The translations under genes and the position numbers were made by a program. Below, piece by piece: positions 1-6,656 of a stretch of 28,880 bases of DNA. The notes beneath the pieces are model-generated. The model saw only the letters and a list, made by a program, of their open reading frames with translations. It ran no database searches and had not been told where the DNA came from. Positions within the stretch are counted from its first letter, which is position 1. Each line of letters starts with the position of its first letter. The DNA is from a virus, in the IMG/VR virus record IMGVR_UViG_3300028920_000216, positions 1 through 28,880 of that record; one strand, given 5' to 3'.

Positions 1-208
1 ACAAAACATCCTGTATTTTCTGTTGGCAATTATAACAAAGATCACGCATTGCATAAGCAACTGTTTGACCATTACCCACTGCTCGTTTTAATCCGATTAG
101 TTTGTTGTTACTGGATTTATTAAAATTAATTGTCAGTTCTCCAAATCCATCTTCCCAGCTTCCCGCTGTTACATCTTTACCGCATCGGTCGCAAATAGTT
201 CTATTCAT
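1..208 (-). CDS. Small zinc-finger protein, 3' end outside window
   Basis: The visible 69 residues start MNRTICDRCGKDV and contain two CxxC pairs (CDRC near residue 6, CYNC near residue 58). This suggests one zinc site formed by the two ends of a small domain. The C-terminus lies beyond the left edge. ATG at 208 overlaps the stop of the upstream gene (ATGA), and a GGAGG-type ribosome site lies just upstream, so the start is well supported. The function is unknown. Similar small treble-clef or zinc-ribbon proteins are common in phage early operons. Confidence 0.75.
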   Translation of the reverse strand, partial: MNRTICDRCGKDVTAGSWEDGFGELTINFNKSSNNKLIGLKRAVGNGQTVAYAMRDLCYNCQQKIQDVL

Positions 209-399
209 TGTTCACCGTCCTCCTGTTTACGTGGAAGTTCATTATAAAGAGCTACAGTGCGCTCCTTGCCCTCGTTAAAATTAATTGTCATACCGCAGTT
301 GTTGCAGTATACAAACCAGTCACTATTCATAGGATAGTGATTGAGTTCTAGTTCGGTAAAGTTACAATTGGGACATCGTTTCAGTTTAATCTCGCTCAT
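205..399 (-). CDS. Lar-like zinc-ribbon protein
   Basis: 64 residues starting MSEIKLKRCPNCNF. The pattern CPNC, about 20 residues, CNNCG, then a short helix ending near LYNELPRK resembles the restriction-alleviation (Lar) family layout of CPxC...CxxCG...A-x-x-WN-x-R, although the usual WN is LYN here. Lar proteins of Rac prophage modulate type I restriction, but most phage members are untested. The reading frame is open further upstream, into the structured RNA at 434-620. The ATG at 399 with its nearby purine-rich site is the natural start. It overlaps the next gene by ATGA. Confidence 0.7.
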   Translation of the reverse strand: MSEIKLKRCPNCNFTELELNHYPMNSDWFVYCNNCGMTINFNEGKERTVALYNELPRKQEDGEQ

Positions 400-433
400 T
401 GTTCTCCGTCCTTCCTGTTGGTTTATAAATATG

Positions 434-620
434 GATTTGTTCGACATCCCAAGGAGGACGGCAGCGCGGGATGTGCCGCCACTCAGCAACGGGCGCTCAT
501 ACGCCTCGCCCCCGCTTCCAGGGTGAAGGGCGTTGCTGTGATCCCCGTGGTTTTCGGCTTTTGACCGTTCCAGTCCCGCGCACGGCCTACCGCCCCCACG
601 TTCAGGATGTCGAACAAATC
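434..620 (-). ncRNA. GC-rich structured RNA element bounded by a 16-bp inverted repeat
   Basis: Positions 605-620 and 434-449 form a perfect 16-bp inverted repeat (GATTTGTTCGACATCC and its complement). The interior is much richer in G+C than the flanks. Read on the minus strand the interior folds into nested helices. One is an 11-bp helix (GGGGGCGGUAG with CUGCCGUCCUC) that needs G-U pairs on this strand. Others are GCGCGGGA/UCCCGCGC, CAGCAACG/CGUUGCUG, and a GACUG-GAA-CGGUC hairpin. The wobble pairs favour a minus-strand RNA. Size, GC content and inverted ends are reminiscent of HEARO/omega-type RNAs of IscB/IsrB elements, but no nuclease gene is present, so that identity is only a suggestion. 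Confidence 0.7.
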
Positions 621-720
621 GTTTCACAACTACCTCATTTGAATATTCGGTCTGGTATCTTAACAGCTTTTTTCCATGGGCTATAAGATACAGGATCTGT
701 ATGTTCTATGAGTGTTTAGT

Positions 721-993
721 TCATTTGCCCTCTGAATCTATCCAAGATTCTATATACGTCTCTGCTCCAGAGGTATTATTGAACATAGAAGTCGTTTTTG
801 CTTTTCTTCTAAGTGTATAAGTTACCCTTAGCTTCAATCCCATGAATTCAAGACTCTGACCATATTTTATGCCACTATTAACACCATCTATCACAAAACA
901 CCACTTATGCATTACTGGATTAATGTAGCCTGCAAGATAACATCTATGTTCGTTTTTGTTATGAATAATATATGGTATTTCATTTTTAATCAT
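721..993 (-). CDS. Hypothetical protein
   Basis: 90 residues starting MIKNEIPYIIHNKNEHRCYL. I chose the ATG at 993 because GAAGGAATA precedes it. An in-frame ATG at 1017 has no ribosome site. The sequence looks like a small mixed alpha/beta domain with beta-rich stretches around residues 15-65 and no motif I recognise. It is followed by about 100 bases of unremarkable sequence before the structured RNA at 434-620. Confidence 0.55.
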   Translation of the reverse strand: MIKNEIPYIIHNKNEHRCYLAGYINPVMHKWCFVIDGVNSGIKYGQSLEFMGLKLRVTYTLRRKAKTTSMFNNTSGAETYIESWIDSEGK

Positions 994-1075
994 TATTCCT
1001 TCGCTTTCCTGATACATCTGAATTGTGTAATTTTTTATCTTTCATTCTGGTGATTTCTTAAATAAATATGGAGTT

Positions 1076-1108
1076 TATAAAACCCTCACCACACATCAAG
1101 GGTGAGGG
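1076..1108 (-). terminator. Rho-independent terminator
   Basis: On the minus strand CCCTCACC (1108-1101) pairs with GGTGAGGG (1090-1083) around a 10-nt loop and runs directly into TTTTAT. This is an 8-bp GC-rich stem with a short U tract. It would end leftward transcripts that come from 1203 and beyond. Confidence 0.75.
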
Positions 1109-1127
1109 CACATACTAAATATGTTGT

Positions 1128-1196
1128 TTATTTCATTGCCAGGCCTCCTTTTTCTTTCACCTCTTCATCCGTCATTTTACGTCTAACCCCGTCCAT
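1128..1196 (-). CDS. Possible 22-residue peptide
   Basis: An ATG-started frame encodes MDGVRRKMTDEEVKEKGGL and four more residues, a charged peptide lying between the 1203-1442 gene and the terminator at 1076-1108. No clear ribosome site is seen, apart from weak purines. It is listed because the composition is protein-like and the space would otherwise be empty. It may equally be untranslated sequence. Confidence 0.2.
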   Translation of the reverse strand: MDGVRRKMTDEEVKEKGGLAMK

Positions 1197-1202
1197 CCAT
1201 AC

Positions 1203-1442
1203 TTAGGATATTATTTTGCTTCTACGGATAAGGCACACCTCTCTGAGCCAAGCATTTCCATAATGTTTGAATGTTTTAACAACTCCTTCTTTATTTCTCA
1301 TAGCATCAATATGTTCTCTATATGTGGGATTGAAATGTCGTAGACGTTTTAAGGCAAATTCGCATGCTTTTTCTTTTTTTCTAAAAACTTTAATAAATTG
1401 ATGGTTTTCTCTGGGGTCATTAGCAACTACATAAACAATCAT
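1203..1442 (-). CDS. Hypothetical small basic protein
   Basis: 79 residues starting MIVYVVANDPRENHQFIKVF. The upstream GAGGAG at a normal distance fixes the start at 1442, and this ATG overlaps the stop of the preceding cysteine-rich gene (ATGA). Lys/Arg-rich, with a beta strand followed by a long helix (residues 20-45). I do not recognise the family. It is the last confident gene before the terminator at 1076-1108. Confidence 0.65.
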   Translation of the reverse strand: MIVYVVANDPRENHQFIKVFRKKEKACEFALKRLRHFNPTYREHIDAMRNKEGVVKTFKHYGNAWLREVCLIRRSKIIS

Positions 1443-1609
1443 AAATTCTCCTCTTCTTTCTCTTCTTCTGATTTGTATTCGCACTCACATTTAATATGAT
1501 CAACCTCTTGCTCATGGCCCTCTTTACAGCGGCAAAAATTATTGCAACAGGTATGAAAAACAGCATGGATACAACCTTCACATATTTCATTGTGTGAAAA
1601 CAGACTCAA
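1439..1609 (-). CDS. Cysteine-rich metal-binding protein, TTG start
   Basis: 56 residues. Translation begins at TTG 1609, placed 6-7 nt after AGGAGGTG and overlapping the stop of the upstream gene as TTGA. It ends overlapping the next ATG (ATGA). The sequence contains nine cysteines (CEGC, CC, CRC, CEC arrangement) with several histidines, followed by a Glu/Lys-rich tail. This points to one or two zinc sites. The reading frame, ribosome site and both overlaps fit this operon's pattern, so I regard it as real despite its size and start codon. The function is unknown. Confidence 0.65.
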   Translation of the reverse strand: MSLFSHNEICEGCIHAVFHTCCNNFCRCKEGHEQEVDHIKCECEYKSEEEKEEENL

Positions 1610-2232
1610 TCTTCACCTCCTATTTCTGATAGAGCTTTTCTGTAATGTTGCTTGGCTGTGGACTTTGAATATCCTCTGAACAAGCCATACGCTATTGTAA
1701 ACGATATTCTATCACCCAACTCGCGGTGAAGATTTTTTATGGCCCTCCTATACACCTGGAAAAAAGACTCTCTGGTGCAGTTCTTTTTCCCTACATTAGA
1801 AAAATCAGACGGCTTATTCTTATATGAGTACCAGTACATCATGGCCATTCCTGGTCTAAATATAGATGTCCAATACATGTTGCCTATTTCACTGACAGCA
1901 TTGCAGAGTTCTCCGTCTGGTAATTCTTTACTGAGCTTGATGAACTTATGTCTGGTAAGCTTGTTTTCCTGTGAAACCTCTTTCGGACATATACCAACAG
2001 TATCTATGCCAACCGTTGATGAGTTCCTGTACACTTGCATGAAGAGATCTTTTGGTGAATTAGTTTTAAATTCTATTGCAATCATCTCTTCTTTCTTCGG
2101 ATATATCATTAAGAGGTCCATATGGTTGTTATTTGAAAACCTGGGAACTTCCGAGTATGCCTTAACTTCTTCAGGCTTCCATCCACCCAGAAGACATTCT
2201 GTTATTCTCGTTGCATATTCGTTCTCATTCAT
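1606..2232 (-). CDS. PD-(D/E)XK nuclease-like protein
   Basis: 208 residues. The N-terminal half has the hallmark of the restriction-endonuclease-like fold: an Asp at the end of a strand (HMDLLMIYP, D39) then a second strand carrying E-x-K (MIAIEFKTN, E54 and K56), with a helix following. The remainder is helical and Lys/Arg-rich, ending in a possible helix-turn-helix near FRGYSKSTAKQHYRKAL. Family members cleave or process DNA, but many phage versions are uncharacterised. The ATG at 2232 is preceded by AGAAAGG. The C-terminal stop overlaps the next gene's TTG. Confidence 0.55.
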   Translation of the reverse strand: MNENEYATRITECLLGGWKPEEVKAYSEVPRFSNNNHMDLLMIYPKKEEMIAIEFKTNSPKDLFMQVYRNSSTVGIDTVGICPKEVSQENKLTRHKFIKLSKELPDGELCNAVSEIGNMYWTSIFRPGMAMMYWYSYKNKPSDFSNVGKKNCTRESFFQVYRRAIKNLHRELGDRISFTIAYGLFRGYSKSTAKQHYRKALSEIGGED

Positions 2233-2276
2233 ATTAAAAACCTTTCTCGCTCTTTCTTATACCAGGATTTCCAGAT

Positions 2277-2471
2277 TTATTGTGTTGTGTATACCTTTTT
2301 CCAGCTTTTATGGTGATGCGATAGCTTTTCATGTGGGATATTAGGGCATTCGCATCTTAGTTTATATCCATCAAAAGTTTTTTTATATATAAACGATCGG
2401 CATCTGTTACACCACCACCCAACATGTTTCCGATGATCGCTCGACACTTCTTTTATTTGTTTTTCACTCAC
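2277..2471 (-). CDS. Zinc-ribbon-like small protein, GTG start
   Basis: 64 residues. The start is GTG at 2471, overlapping the preceding stop as GTGA. Contains CNRC near residue 21 and CEC near residue 40, with HHH and HK further on, so a single zinc site is plausible. The tail is rich in His and Lys. No family was recognised. Confidence 0.6.
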   Translation of the reverse strand: MSEKQIKEVSSDHRKHVGWWCNRCRSFIYKKTFDGYKLRCECPNIPHEKLSHHHKSWKKVYTTQ

Positions 2472-2686
2472 TCCGCACCGCCTTTCTTTACCATATCAAT
2501 GTTAATATTAATAACATCTGCAACCATATCTTCTAGCCATCTTATATTTTTATTCCATACCTCTTCAAATGTCAGTTCACCAGAATCAAGTTCATCCTGA
2601 TGTATACACTCAAATCCAGTTATTTCCTCGTATTTCTGCATGGCTTCTCTTTGTTCTTTTGTTGCCTTCTCTGCATAAACTGTCAT
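2468..2686 (-). CDS. Hypothetical acidic helical protein
   Basis: 72 residues starting MTVYAEKATKEQREAMQKYE. Predominantly helical by composition. ATG 2686 overlaps the upstream stop (ATGA), and its own stop overlaps the GTG of the next gene, so it is embedded in a translationally coupled run. No motif was recognised. Confidence 0.65.
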   Translation of the reverse strand: MTVYAEKATKEQREAMQKYEEITGFECIHQDELDSGELTFEEVWNKNIRWLEDMVADVININIDMVKKGGAE

Positions 2687-3129
2687 TTTAACACATCCAA
2701 GAGTTCGCCCAACTCACAATCCTTTTCATGCTTGATGTCCTCTGGCATCCACCCTTCAGCCTGACAGAACAGGCATTTAATGGGTTGACAGTCATCAATC
2801 AATACAGGGAGTCCTGTGTATGAGTGCTTATTCAAAAACTGCTTTACCTTCTCTATTTTTTTAGTGCCTCCGTCAGATCGAGCGCTGTTATTCGATAATA
2901 CGATATTATAGGCCCACCTGAGACCATCTTTAGTTGGATTTTCCTTCTTTGTAAGTAGACCAGCTTCAATGCATATTTGTCTAATAGTACGACCATTTCC
3001 ATAGCCAGCAACTTTCTTAAACAAACACATGGCCATCAGCTTCTTTCTACCCTCATCTGTTTTGCTGGCTGGCCCAAAATCAGTACCTTCAAACAACTCT
3101 TCTATTCTCTTTTCAGTTAATAGCATCAT
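2683..3129 (-). CDS. Hypothetical protein with C-terminal zinc-site candidate
   Basis: 148 residues starting MMLLTEKRIEELFEG. GGGAG sits 5-7 nt upstream and the start overlaps the previous stop (ATGA), so an in-frame TTG at 3141 is less likely. The N-terminal part (residues 1-75) looks like a helical DNA-binding-type domain with a recognition-helix-like stretch near GRTIRQICIEAGLLTK. The C-terminus carries CLFC, HEKDC and nearby acidic residues, a possible metal site. The function is unknown. Confidence 0.6.
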   Translation of the reverse strand: MMLLTEKRIEELFEGTDFGPASKTDEGRKKLMAMCLFKKVAGYGNGRTIRQICIEAGLLTKKENPTKDGLRWAYNIVLSNNSARSDGGTKKIEKVKQFLNKHSYTGLPVLIDDCQPIKCLFCQAEGWMPEDIKHEKDCELGELLDVLK

Positions 3130-3320
3130 TCTTTCTCCCAAACTGGTGCTTTTAATGGTCCAACGAATTCACCGACCAGTTCTGTGTCTGGGCCTTCGTA
3201 TACAACACTCCAGTACTCTTTACGCGATCCTTTCCCTTCCTTCACGTAGCATTCTGGCAGCCACCACCACAATGCAATATGTGTTGGCTTTTTCAATCTT
3301 TCAACTTTACTTTTTCCCAT
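3126..3320 (-). CDS. Hypothetical Trp-rich small protein
   Basis: 64 residues starting MGKSKVERLKKPTHIALWWW. Contains a WWWLPE motif and further Trp residues, and looks like a small beta protein. An AAGG-type ribosome site lies upstream. The stop overlaps the start of the gene at 3129 (ATGA). No homologue was recognised. Confidence 0.6.
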   Translation of the reverse strand: MGKSKVERLKKPTHIALWWWLPECYVKEGKGSRKEYWSVVYEGPDTELVGEFVGPLKAPVWEKE

Positions 3321-3334
3321 AGGAATCCGCCTTT

Positions 3335-4141
3335 CTAAATCTTCTTAAATAGGTGATATTTGGTAATCTTTTTCATGTCCCTGGACACTCTCTTCATATA
3401 TTTTTTGAAGCTTACCTGACTCCTTCTCTTCTCTTCGAATCTCTTGAACTCAGACACCTTGAACTCATTAAACTTTTTCTCGTAATCACGTATTATCTTT
3501 GTCCTGCTGATCACCTCGAGACGTTTCTTTTTGCTAGGAATATTATCCAATATTTCATCTGCTGAGGAGATAATGGAATTGACAGGTGATATCTGAATTG
3601 TAAACCCAGCCTCAGCTGGTATTGCATATCCATTGCCTCCTAAAGCTTTGTCCCAATCTCTTTCGCGCCTACTCCATTCTTTATCAGAAATATCCTCTGG
3701 TCTATCAGTGCTATCCTGATAATGATACTCTTTAATGGGAAGCTCTCGAAATAGGATGTCTTCCAACTCCTTCTTTTCGCAGAAGTACATACCAAGCAAT
3801 TTACTCCCTGTTACGGGGAAAACAACCATGGACAGATCAAAATCTACCTCTGGATCACGAGTTGACGTTTTCTTTATCTCATCGGTTCTCTCGCAAAGTC
3901 TGAAAAACGAATGCGTAATGGGACAAAGGTTTCTATTTTTGAATTCCTCAATCTGATCCTTTGTAAAAAGCTTGAATGTTTTCATGTCGATAATTCTTGC
4001 GATATAAGCGCCTGCAAAACTGTTATACATTTTCCTTACAAGCTCTGTGACCTTCGGCCTTAGATTGTCTATTTCCTTCTTCAGTGAGACGAGGCTCATT
4101 TTTTTAGTGAAAATAATGCCATTGTAAATCTTTGTGCTCAT
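3335..4141 (-). CDS. Hypothetical 268-residue protein
   Basis: Starts MSTKIYNGIIFTKKMSLVSL. The N-terminal half contains alternating helices with a Pro/Asp-rich centre (DSTDRPEDISDKEW). The C-terminal 80 residues are very Lys/Arg-rich and helical (SFKKYMKRVSRDMKK). ATG 4141 directly abuts the upstream stop (TAAATG). Proteins that begin MSTKIYNG and carry a long basic tail occur in other large phages as uncharacterised early proteins. I cannot assign a role. Confidence 0.6.
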   Translation of the reverse strand: MSTKIYNGIIFTKKMSLVSLKKEIDNLRPKVTELVRKMYNSFAGAYIARIIDMKTFKLFTKDQIEEFKNRNLCPITHSFFRLCERTDEIKKTSTRDPEVDFDLSMVVFPVTGSKLLGMYFCEKKELEDILFRELPIKEYHYQDSTDRPEDISDKEWSRRERDWDKALGGNGYAIPAEAGFTIQISPVNSIISSADEILDNIPSKKKRLEVISRTKIIRDYEKKFNEFKVSEFKRFEEKRRSQVSFKKYMKRVSRDMKKITKYHLFKKI

Positions 4142-4324
4142 TTAGTTCGTGTCTCCATCAATTAAGTTGATTATTTCTTTTTTGCTGTAACCATGGTACT
4201 CACCACAGTTAGTTTTCGGGTTTACTGCCTCCCATACCACCCTTTTATCTGGTCCGTAATATCCGTGACATGAGATTATGAATCCCTTGTACTCGTATTT
4301 ACCAGCTCTAATTCTCTTGGCCAC
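4142..4324 (-). CDS. Small beta protein, GTG start
   Basis: 60 residues. The pattern of a basic start, E-Y-K-G-F-I-I, W-E-A, then a GYSKKEIINLID helix resembles small phage proteins of about 60 residues often found in early regions (strand-strand-Trp strand-helix). The start codon is GTG at 4324, with AAGG six bases upstream, and it lies inside the end of the preceding gene. The function is unknown. Confidence 0.55.
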   Translation of the reverse strand: MAKRIRAGKYEYKGFIISCHGYYGPDKRVVWEAVNPKTNCGEYHGYSKKEIINLIDGDTN

Positions 4325-4760
4325 TGAATACCTTACGACCTTTCTCAGTTATCTTGAAATATTCATCTGGAACAAAAGACTTTTTTCCTGCAGATACCAT
4401 CAGGCCCTTTTTCACAAGGTCCTGCATATCTTCGCTATCTCCACAGTACAGTCCATTTGCTGCCCTGTGCATTGTGTGATCCAGGATTTCTTTCTGTTCC
4501 TGGTTGATTGTAATTTCCTTCGGTTTCATTGCCATAGCTGCTATCTTAGCCTCTCTTCTTTCGTTGAATAGTGATGAGCTGCAACCGCATCCAAACATTG
4601 GATACATGCATTTGAACTCTGCTTTCTTTATCTCTTCGTATTTGCTGCACAGGTTGTCCTTTGTAAGGAACTTACACTGCCCCTTTTCTTCGTCCCATTC
4701 TCCATATGCACATGGACGCACAGTGCAGCAATATCCACACTTCACACATTCAAAGATCAT
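4308..4760 (-). CDS. YkgJ-like cysteine-cluster protein with winged-helix-like tail
   Basis: 150 residues. The first 60 carry a dense cysteine pattern (C5, C8, C11, C12, C17, C29, C38, C51, C58, C60) starting FECVKCGYCC. This is the layout of YkgJ-type cysteine-cluster proteins, thought to bind zinc or iron. The C-terminal 60 residues (LVKKGLMV ... YFKITEKGRKVF) resemble a winged helix with its beta wing. This combination suggests a metal-binding regulator, which is inference. ATG 4760 overlaps the upstream stop. Confidence 0.55.
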   Translation of the reverse strand: MIFECVKCGYCCTVRPCAYGEWDEEKGQCKFLTKDNLCSKYEEIKKAEFKCMYPMFGCGCSSSLFNERREAKIAAMAMKPKEITINQEQKEILDHTMHRAANGLYCGDSEDMQDLVKKGLMVSAGKKSFVPDEYFKITEKGRKVFSGQEN

Positions 4761-5299
4761 CCTTTTACTCCAATTTCTTTAAGGCCATCTCCCATCGAGA
4801 TGGATCCAGATTTTTTCTGTGTTCCGATTTGGAGAGTAGATGGATCAATTTCTGCCGCTTTCCGTGTGTTATCGTAGCAGTCGATGAAGCTTTTCCTGAC
4901 CCACTGCTCCTCTTCTTCGAAGTTCTGATCCTTGATAAATCGCATCCCGCCCATTCCGCTGACGGCCTTCTGTACGATCGGAGGCATGTCTGTTACATCA
5001 TCCCTGGAATAATCATGTGCGCGGCTTTTCACCAAAGCCCAGGCCTCTTCTGGCGTTGGGTATTTATTACCCTTGGCCAGCTTGATTATTCTGGCGGGGG
5101 AGGGGAAGAAGTCGTCTTCCCTGGCAATTCGGTTTACTGCGTTTTCGAATGCATCATCGTCAAGGTCAGACATTAGCCGATAAAGCATTTTTCTATTCTC
5201 GATGAAGTTGTCGTCCTTTTCTTCGTCAAGTGCTGAAGGCACTCCTTTCATTATCGAAAGGATACAAAATCCTTTCTTAAAAACATCTGGTGATAACAT
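4757..5299 (-). CDS. Replicative helicase loader/inhibitor-like protein
   Basis: 180 residues. The N-terminal helical domain includes the block DDFFPSPARIIKLA (residues 62-75) followed by EEAWALV (84-90). This pattern is seen in phage helicase-loader proteins of the G39P/gp59-like group, which deliver the hexameric helicase to the origin and often have a flexible C-terminus. Here residues 100-180 are polar and low in hydrophobics. It lies immediately downstream of the initiator-like gene at 5325-6185, the usual order for initiator plus loader. GGGAG lies upstream of ATG 5299. Confidence 0.6.
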   Translation of the reverse strand: MLSPDVFKKGFCILSIMKGVPSALDEEKDDNFIENRKMLYRLMSDLDDDAFENAVNRIAREDDFFPSPARIIKLAKGNKYPTPEEAWALVKSRAHDYSRDDVTDMPPIVQKAVSGMGGMRFIKDQNFEEEEQWVRKSFIDCYDNTRKAAEIDPSTLQIGTQKKSGSISMGDGLKEIGVKG

Positions 5300-5324
5300 T
5301 GTGATCTCCCAATAGGATTAAAAG

Positions 5325-6185
5325 TTATATCGGAGTATTCATCCAGGACTCAAGACTGGATTTTTTCTTCTTCCCACTCCTGTACTTTCCTTCAAAAATT
5401 TTGACAACAGTATCGTCCGATCGGAAGGCAAAATCAAAGTCGGCCTTCCAGCCTCGGTCATTCTCTCCGAGCAGGAATGGAGATTCTGTTATGTGAGCGA
5501 TGTACTGGGTAAAGCTGTCAAGGATATCATTGCCGTCATAGAGTTCATGGATTACCTTTGATCGGTTCCGAATTGCTCGCTTTCGTTTGTCGGTGAGCTT
5601 CTGTATTTTTGGCAGTCCGAATGCATACGCATTCCACAGAGTAACGACCTCTTCGTAAGGGGGGTATATATCTTTATCCTTTACTTCCTTAACCTCCTTT
5701 ACTTCCTTAACTTCCTTAGAGGCTTGTAACTCGTTGATGCTTGCCTCTTTACAACGATCGCTGGTAGCATCGCTGGTAGCACCGCTGGTAGCACCGCTGG
5801 TAGCACCGCTGGTAGCATCGCTTGTAGCATCGCTTGTCGCAGATTTGCAACCAGCGGAACCATTCTTTTTGCGCAGTCTGCTGAAGTCTTTCATAGACTT
5901 ATATTTCAATACTTCGAACGACGACAGATCAGACTGATTCTTTGCTCGGGTAAACTTTATATATTTGCCATCAAGAACCTTGATATTCCTCATGACCGTA
6001 TGTCTACTCACACCAAGGTCTGAAGCCATGTCTCGGATTGAGACTTTGTATATTCCCTTGTCTGGTTCAAACATTTTCGCATTTACGAGAATATGCACGT
6101 AAACAGAAAGAGGCGATCCAAACAGCTTGGGAATGTGTTCATCTATCCCTACGCTTAGGGGAACGAATAATTCATCTGTTTCCAT
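5325..6185 (-). CDS. Replication initiator-like protein with internal repeats
   Basis: 286 residues. Residues 45-70 (SIRDMASDLGVSRHTVMRNI) form a clear helix-turn-helix. A low-complexity linker follows, with seven Ala-Thr-Ser-Asp/Gly units (about 115-142) and a KEV repeat (about 155-168). The C-terminal domain ends with FLLGENDRGWKADFDFAF and VVKIFEGKY, the signature of phage O/DnaD-type initiators that contact helicase or loader. The DNA behind the linker is a 12-bp tandem repeat (5757-5840) that could be the replication origin, as in lambda O. The helicase-loader-like gene follows. Confidence 0.7.
   Translation of the reverse strand: METDELFVPLSVGIDEHIPKLFGSPLSVYVHILVNAKMFEPDKGIYKVSIRDMASDLGVSRHTVMRNIKVLDGKYIKFTRAKNQSDLSSFEVLKYKSMKDFSRLRKKNGSAGCKSATSDATSDATSGATSGATSGATSDATSDRCKEASINELQASKEVKEVKEVKEVKDKDIYPPYEEVVTLWNAYAFGLPKIQKLTDKRKRAIRNRSKVIHELYDGNDILDSFTQYIAHITESPFLLGENDRGWKADFDFAFRSDDTVVKIFEGKYRSGKKKKSSLESWMNTPI
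5757..5840. repeat. Seven 12-bp tandem repeats, candidate origin iterons
   Basis: Seven consecutive 12-bp units of the form AYCGCTGGTAGC: 5757, 5769 (ATCGCTGGTAGC), 5781, 5793, 5805 (ACCGCTGGTAGC), 5817 (ATCGCTTGTAGC) and 5829 (ATCGCTTGTCGC). They encode the Ala-Thr-Ser-Asp/Gly linker of the initiator-like protein. The position inside the initiator gene parallels the iterons of lambdoid origins. A T/C-rich pyrimidine tract lies beside it at 5683-5719 (A/G-rich on the other strand). A simple codon-repeat expansion is the alternative. Confidence 0.8.
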
Positions 6186-6205
6186 TCGGAATCCTGTTCA
6201 TCGTG

Positions 6206-6394
6206 TCATTCTCCTGAATTCTTTATGAGCCTGTTATACATCTCTTCAATAAGCTTTGCCTGGTGAGATGTCATCTTCTTTCCATTCATCTTTCTGATTT
6301 TTATTTTATTTAGAAGACTCAAAATCTCTGTATGCTTGGTAGGATATGCTTCGAGCCTTTTCAGCATCCATGATGCCTTTTTGTAAGAAGTCAT
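6206..6394 (-). CDS. Hypothetical small basic helical protein
   Basis: 62 residues starting MTSYKKASWMLKRLEAYPTK. All-helical by composition and strongly basic. ATG 6394 overlaps the stop of the ribbon-helix-helix gene (ATGA), so the two are probably translated together. No family was recognised. Confidence 0.6.
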   Translation of the reverse strand: MTSYKKASWMLKRLEAYPTKHTEILSLLNKIKIRKMNGKKMTSHQAKLIEEMYNRLIKNSGE

Positions 6395-6576
6395 AGCATA
6401 CTCAGATCTACTGGAGTGTTCTCCATCGCTTCCTGTTTTAACTTCTCAACCTTTAGAAATCTTCGGTATGCCTCCTTAGTGAAATGAGACAGGCTTATAT
6501 TTCTGCTCTCGATGTGAGAATATACATCATTCATCAGTTCATCATCACCAAGATAGATTGTTTTCCTGGCTTCCAT
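6391..6576 (-). CDS. Ribbon-helix-helix (Arc/MetJ-type) regulator
   Basis: 61 residues. The strand RKTIYLGDDEL is followed by two helices (MNDVYSHIESRN and LSHFTKEAYRRFLKVEK), the ribbon-helix-helix layout of dimeric DNA-binding proteins. It is the first gene behind a strong promoter (6612-6640) overlapped by two inverted repeats, so autoregulation is likely. It may set the expression of the initiator and loader genes downstream. AGGAG precedes ATG 6576. Confidence 0.65.
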   Translation of the reverse strand: MEARKTIYLGDDELMNDVYSHIESRNISLSHFTKEAYRRFLKVEKLKQEAMENTPVDLSML

Positions 6577-6592
6577 TGCATTCTCCTAAATT

Positions 6593-6635
6593 AGTATGTT
6601 TGAGTTACAACATCATACTTCCTTATAAGTTGTAA
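6593..6635. promoter_or_regulatory. Candidate operators over the promoter
   Basis: Two inverted repeats overlap the promoter: TTACAAC (6605-6611) with GTTGTAA (6629-6635), and AGTATG (6593-6598) with CATACT (6614-6619). Ribbon-helix-helix dimers bind such paired short sites. The adjacent gene encodes one, so autoregulation is the natural inference. Confidence 0.5.
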
Positions 6636-6640
6636 GTCAA
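6612..6640 (-). promoter_or_regulatory. Sigma-70-type promoter for the regulator-initiator segment
   Basis: On the minus strand TTGACT (6640-6635) and TATGAT (6617-6612) are separated by 17 bp, close to consensus. The start would fall near 6605, about 30 bases before ATG 6576. Confidence 0.75.
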
Positions 6641-6656
6641 GTAAAAAATATTTTTT

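Noticed and set aside
471-686. Plus-strand frame and long minus-strand frame across the GC-rich element (434-620)
   Set aside because: Arg/Pro/Gly-rich translations are what a structured GC-rich RNA gives by chance. Nested pairing explains the sequence better.
1739-2344. 201-residue open frame on the plus strand
   Set aside because: Antisense to the PD-(D/E)XK-like gene, which has a ribosome site, recognisable motif and operon overlaps.
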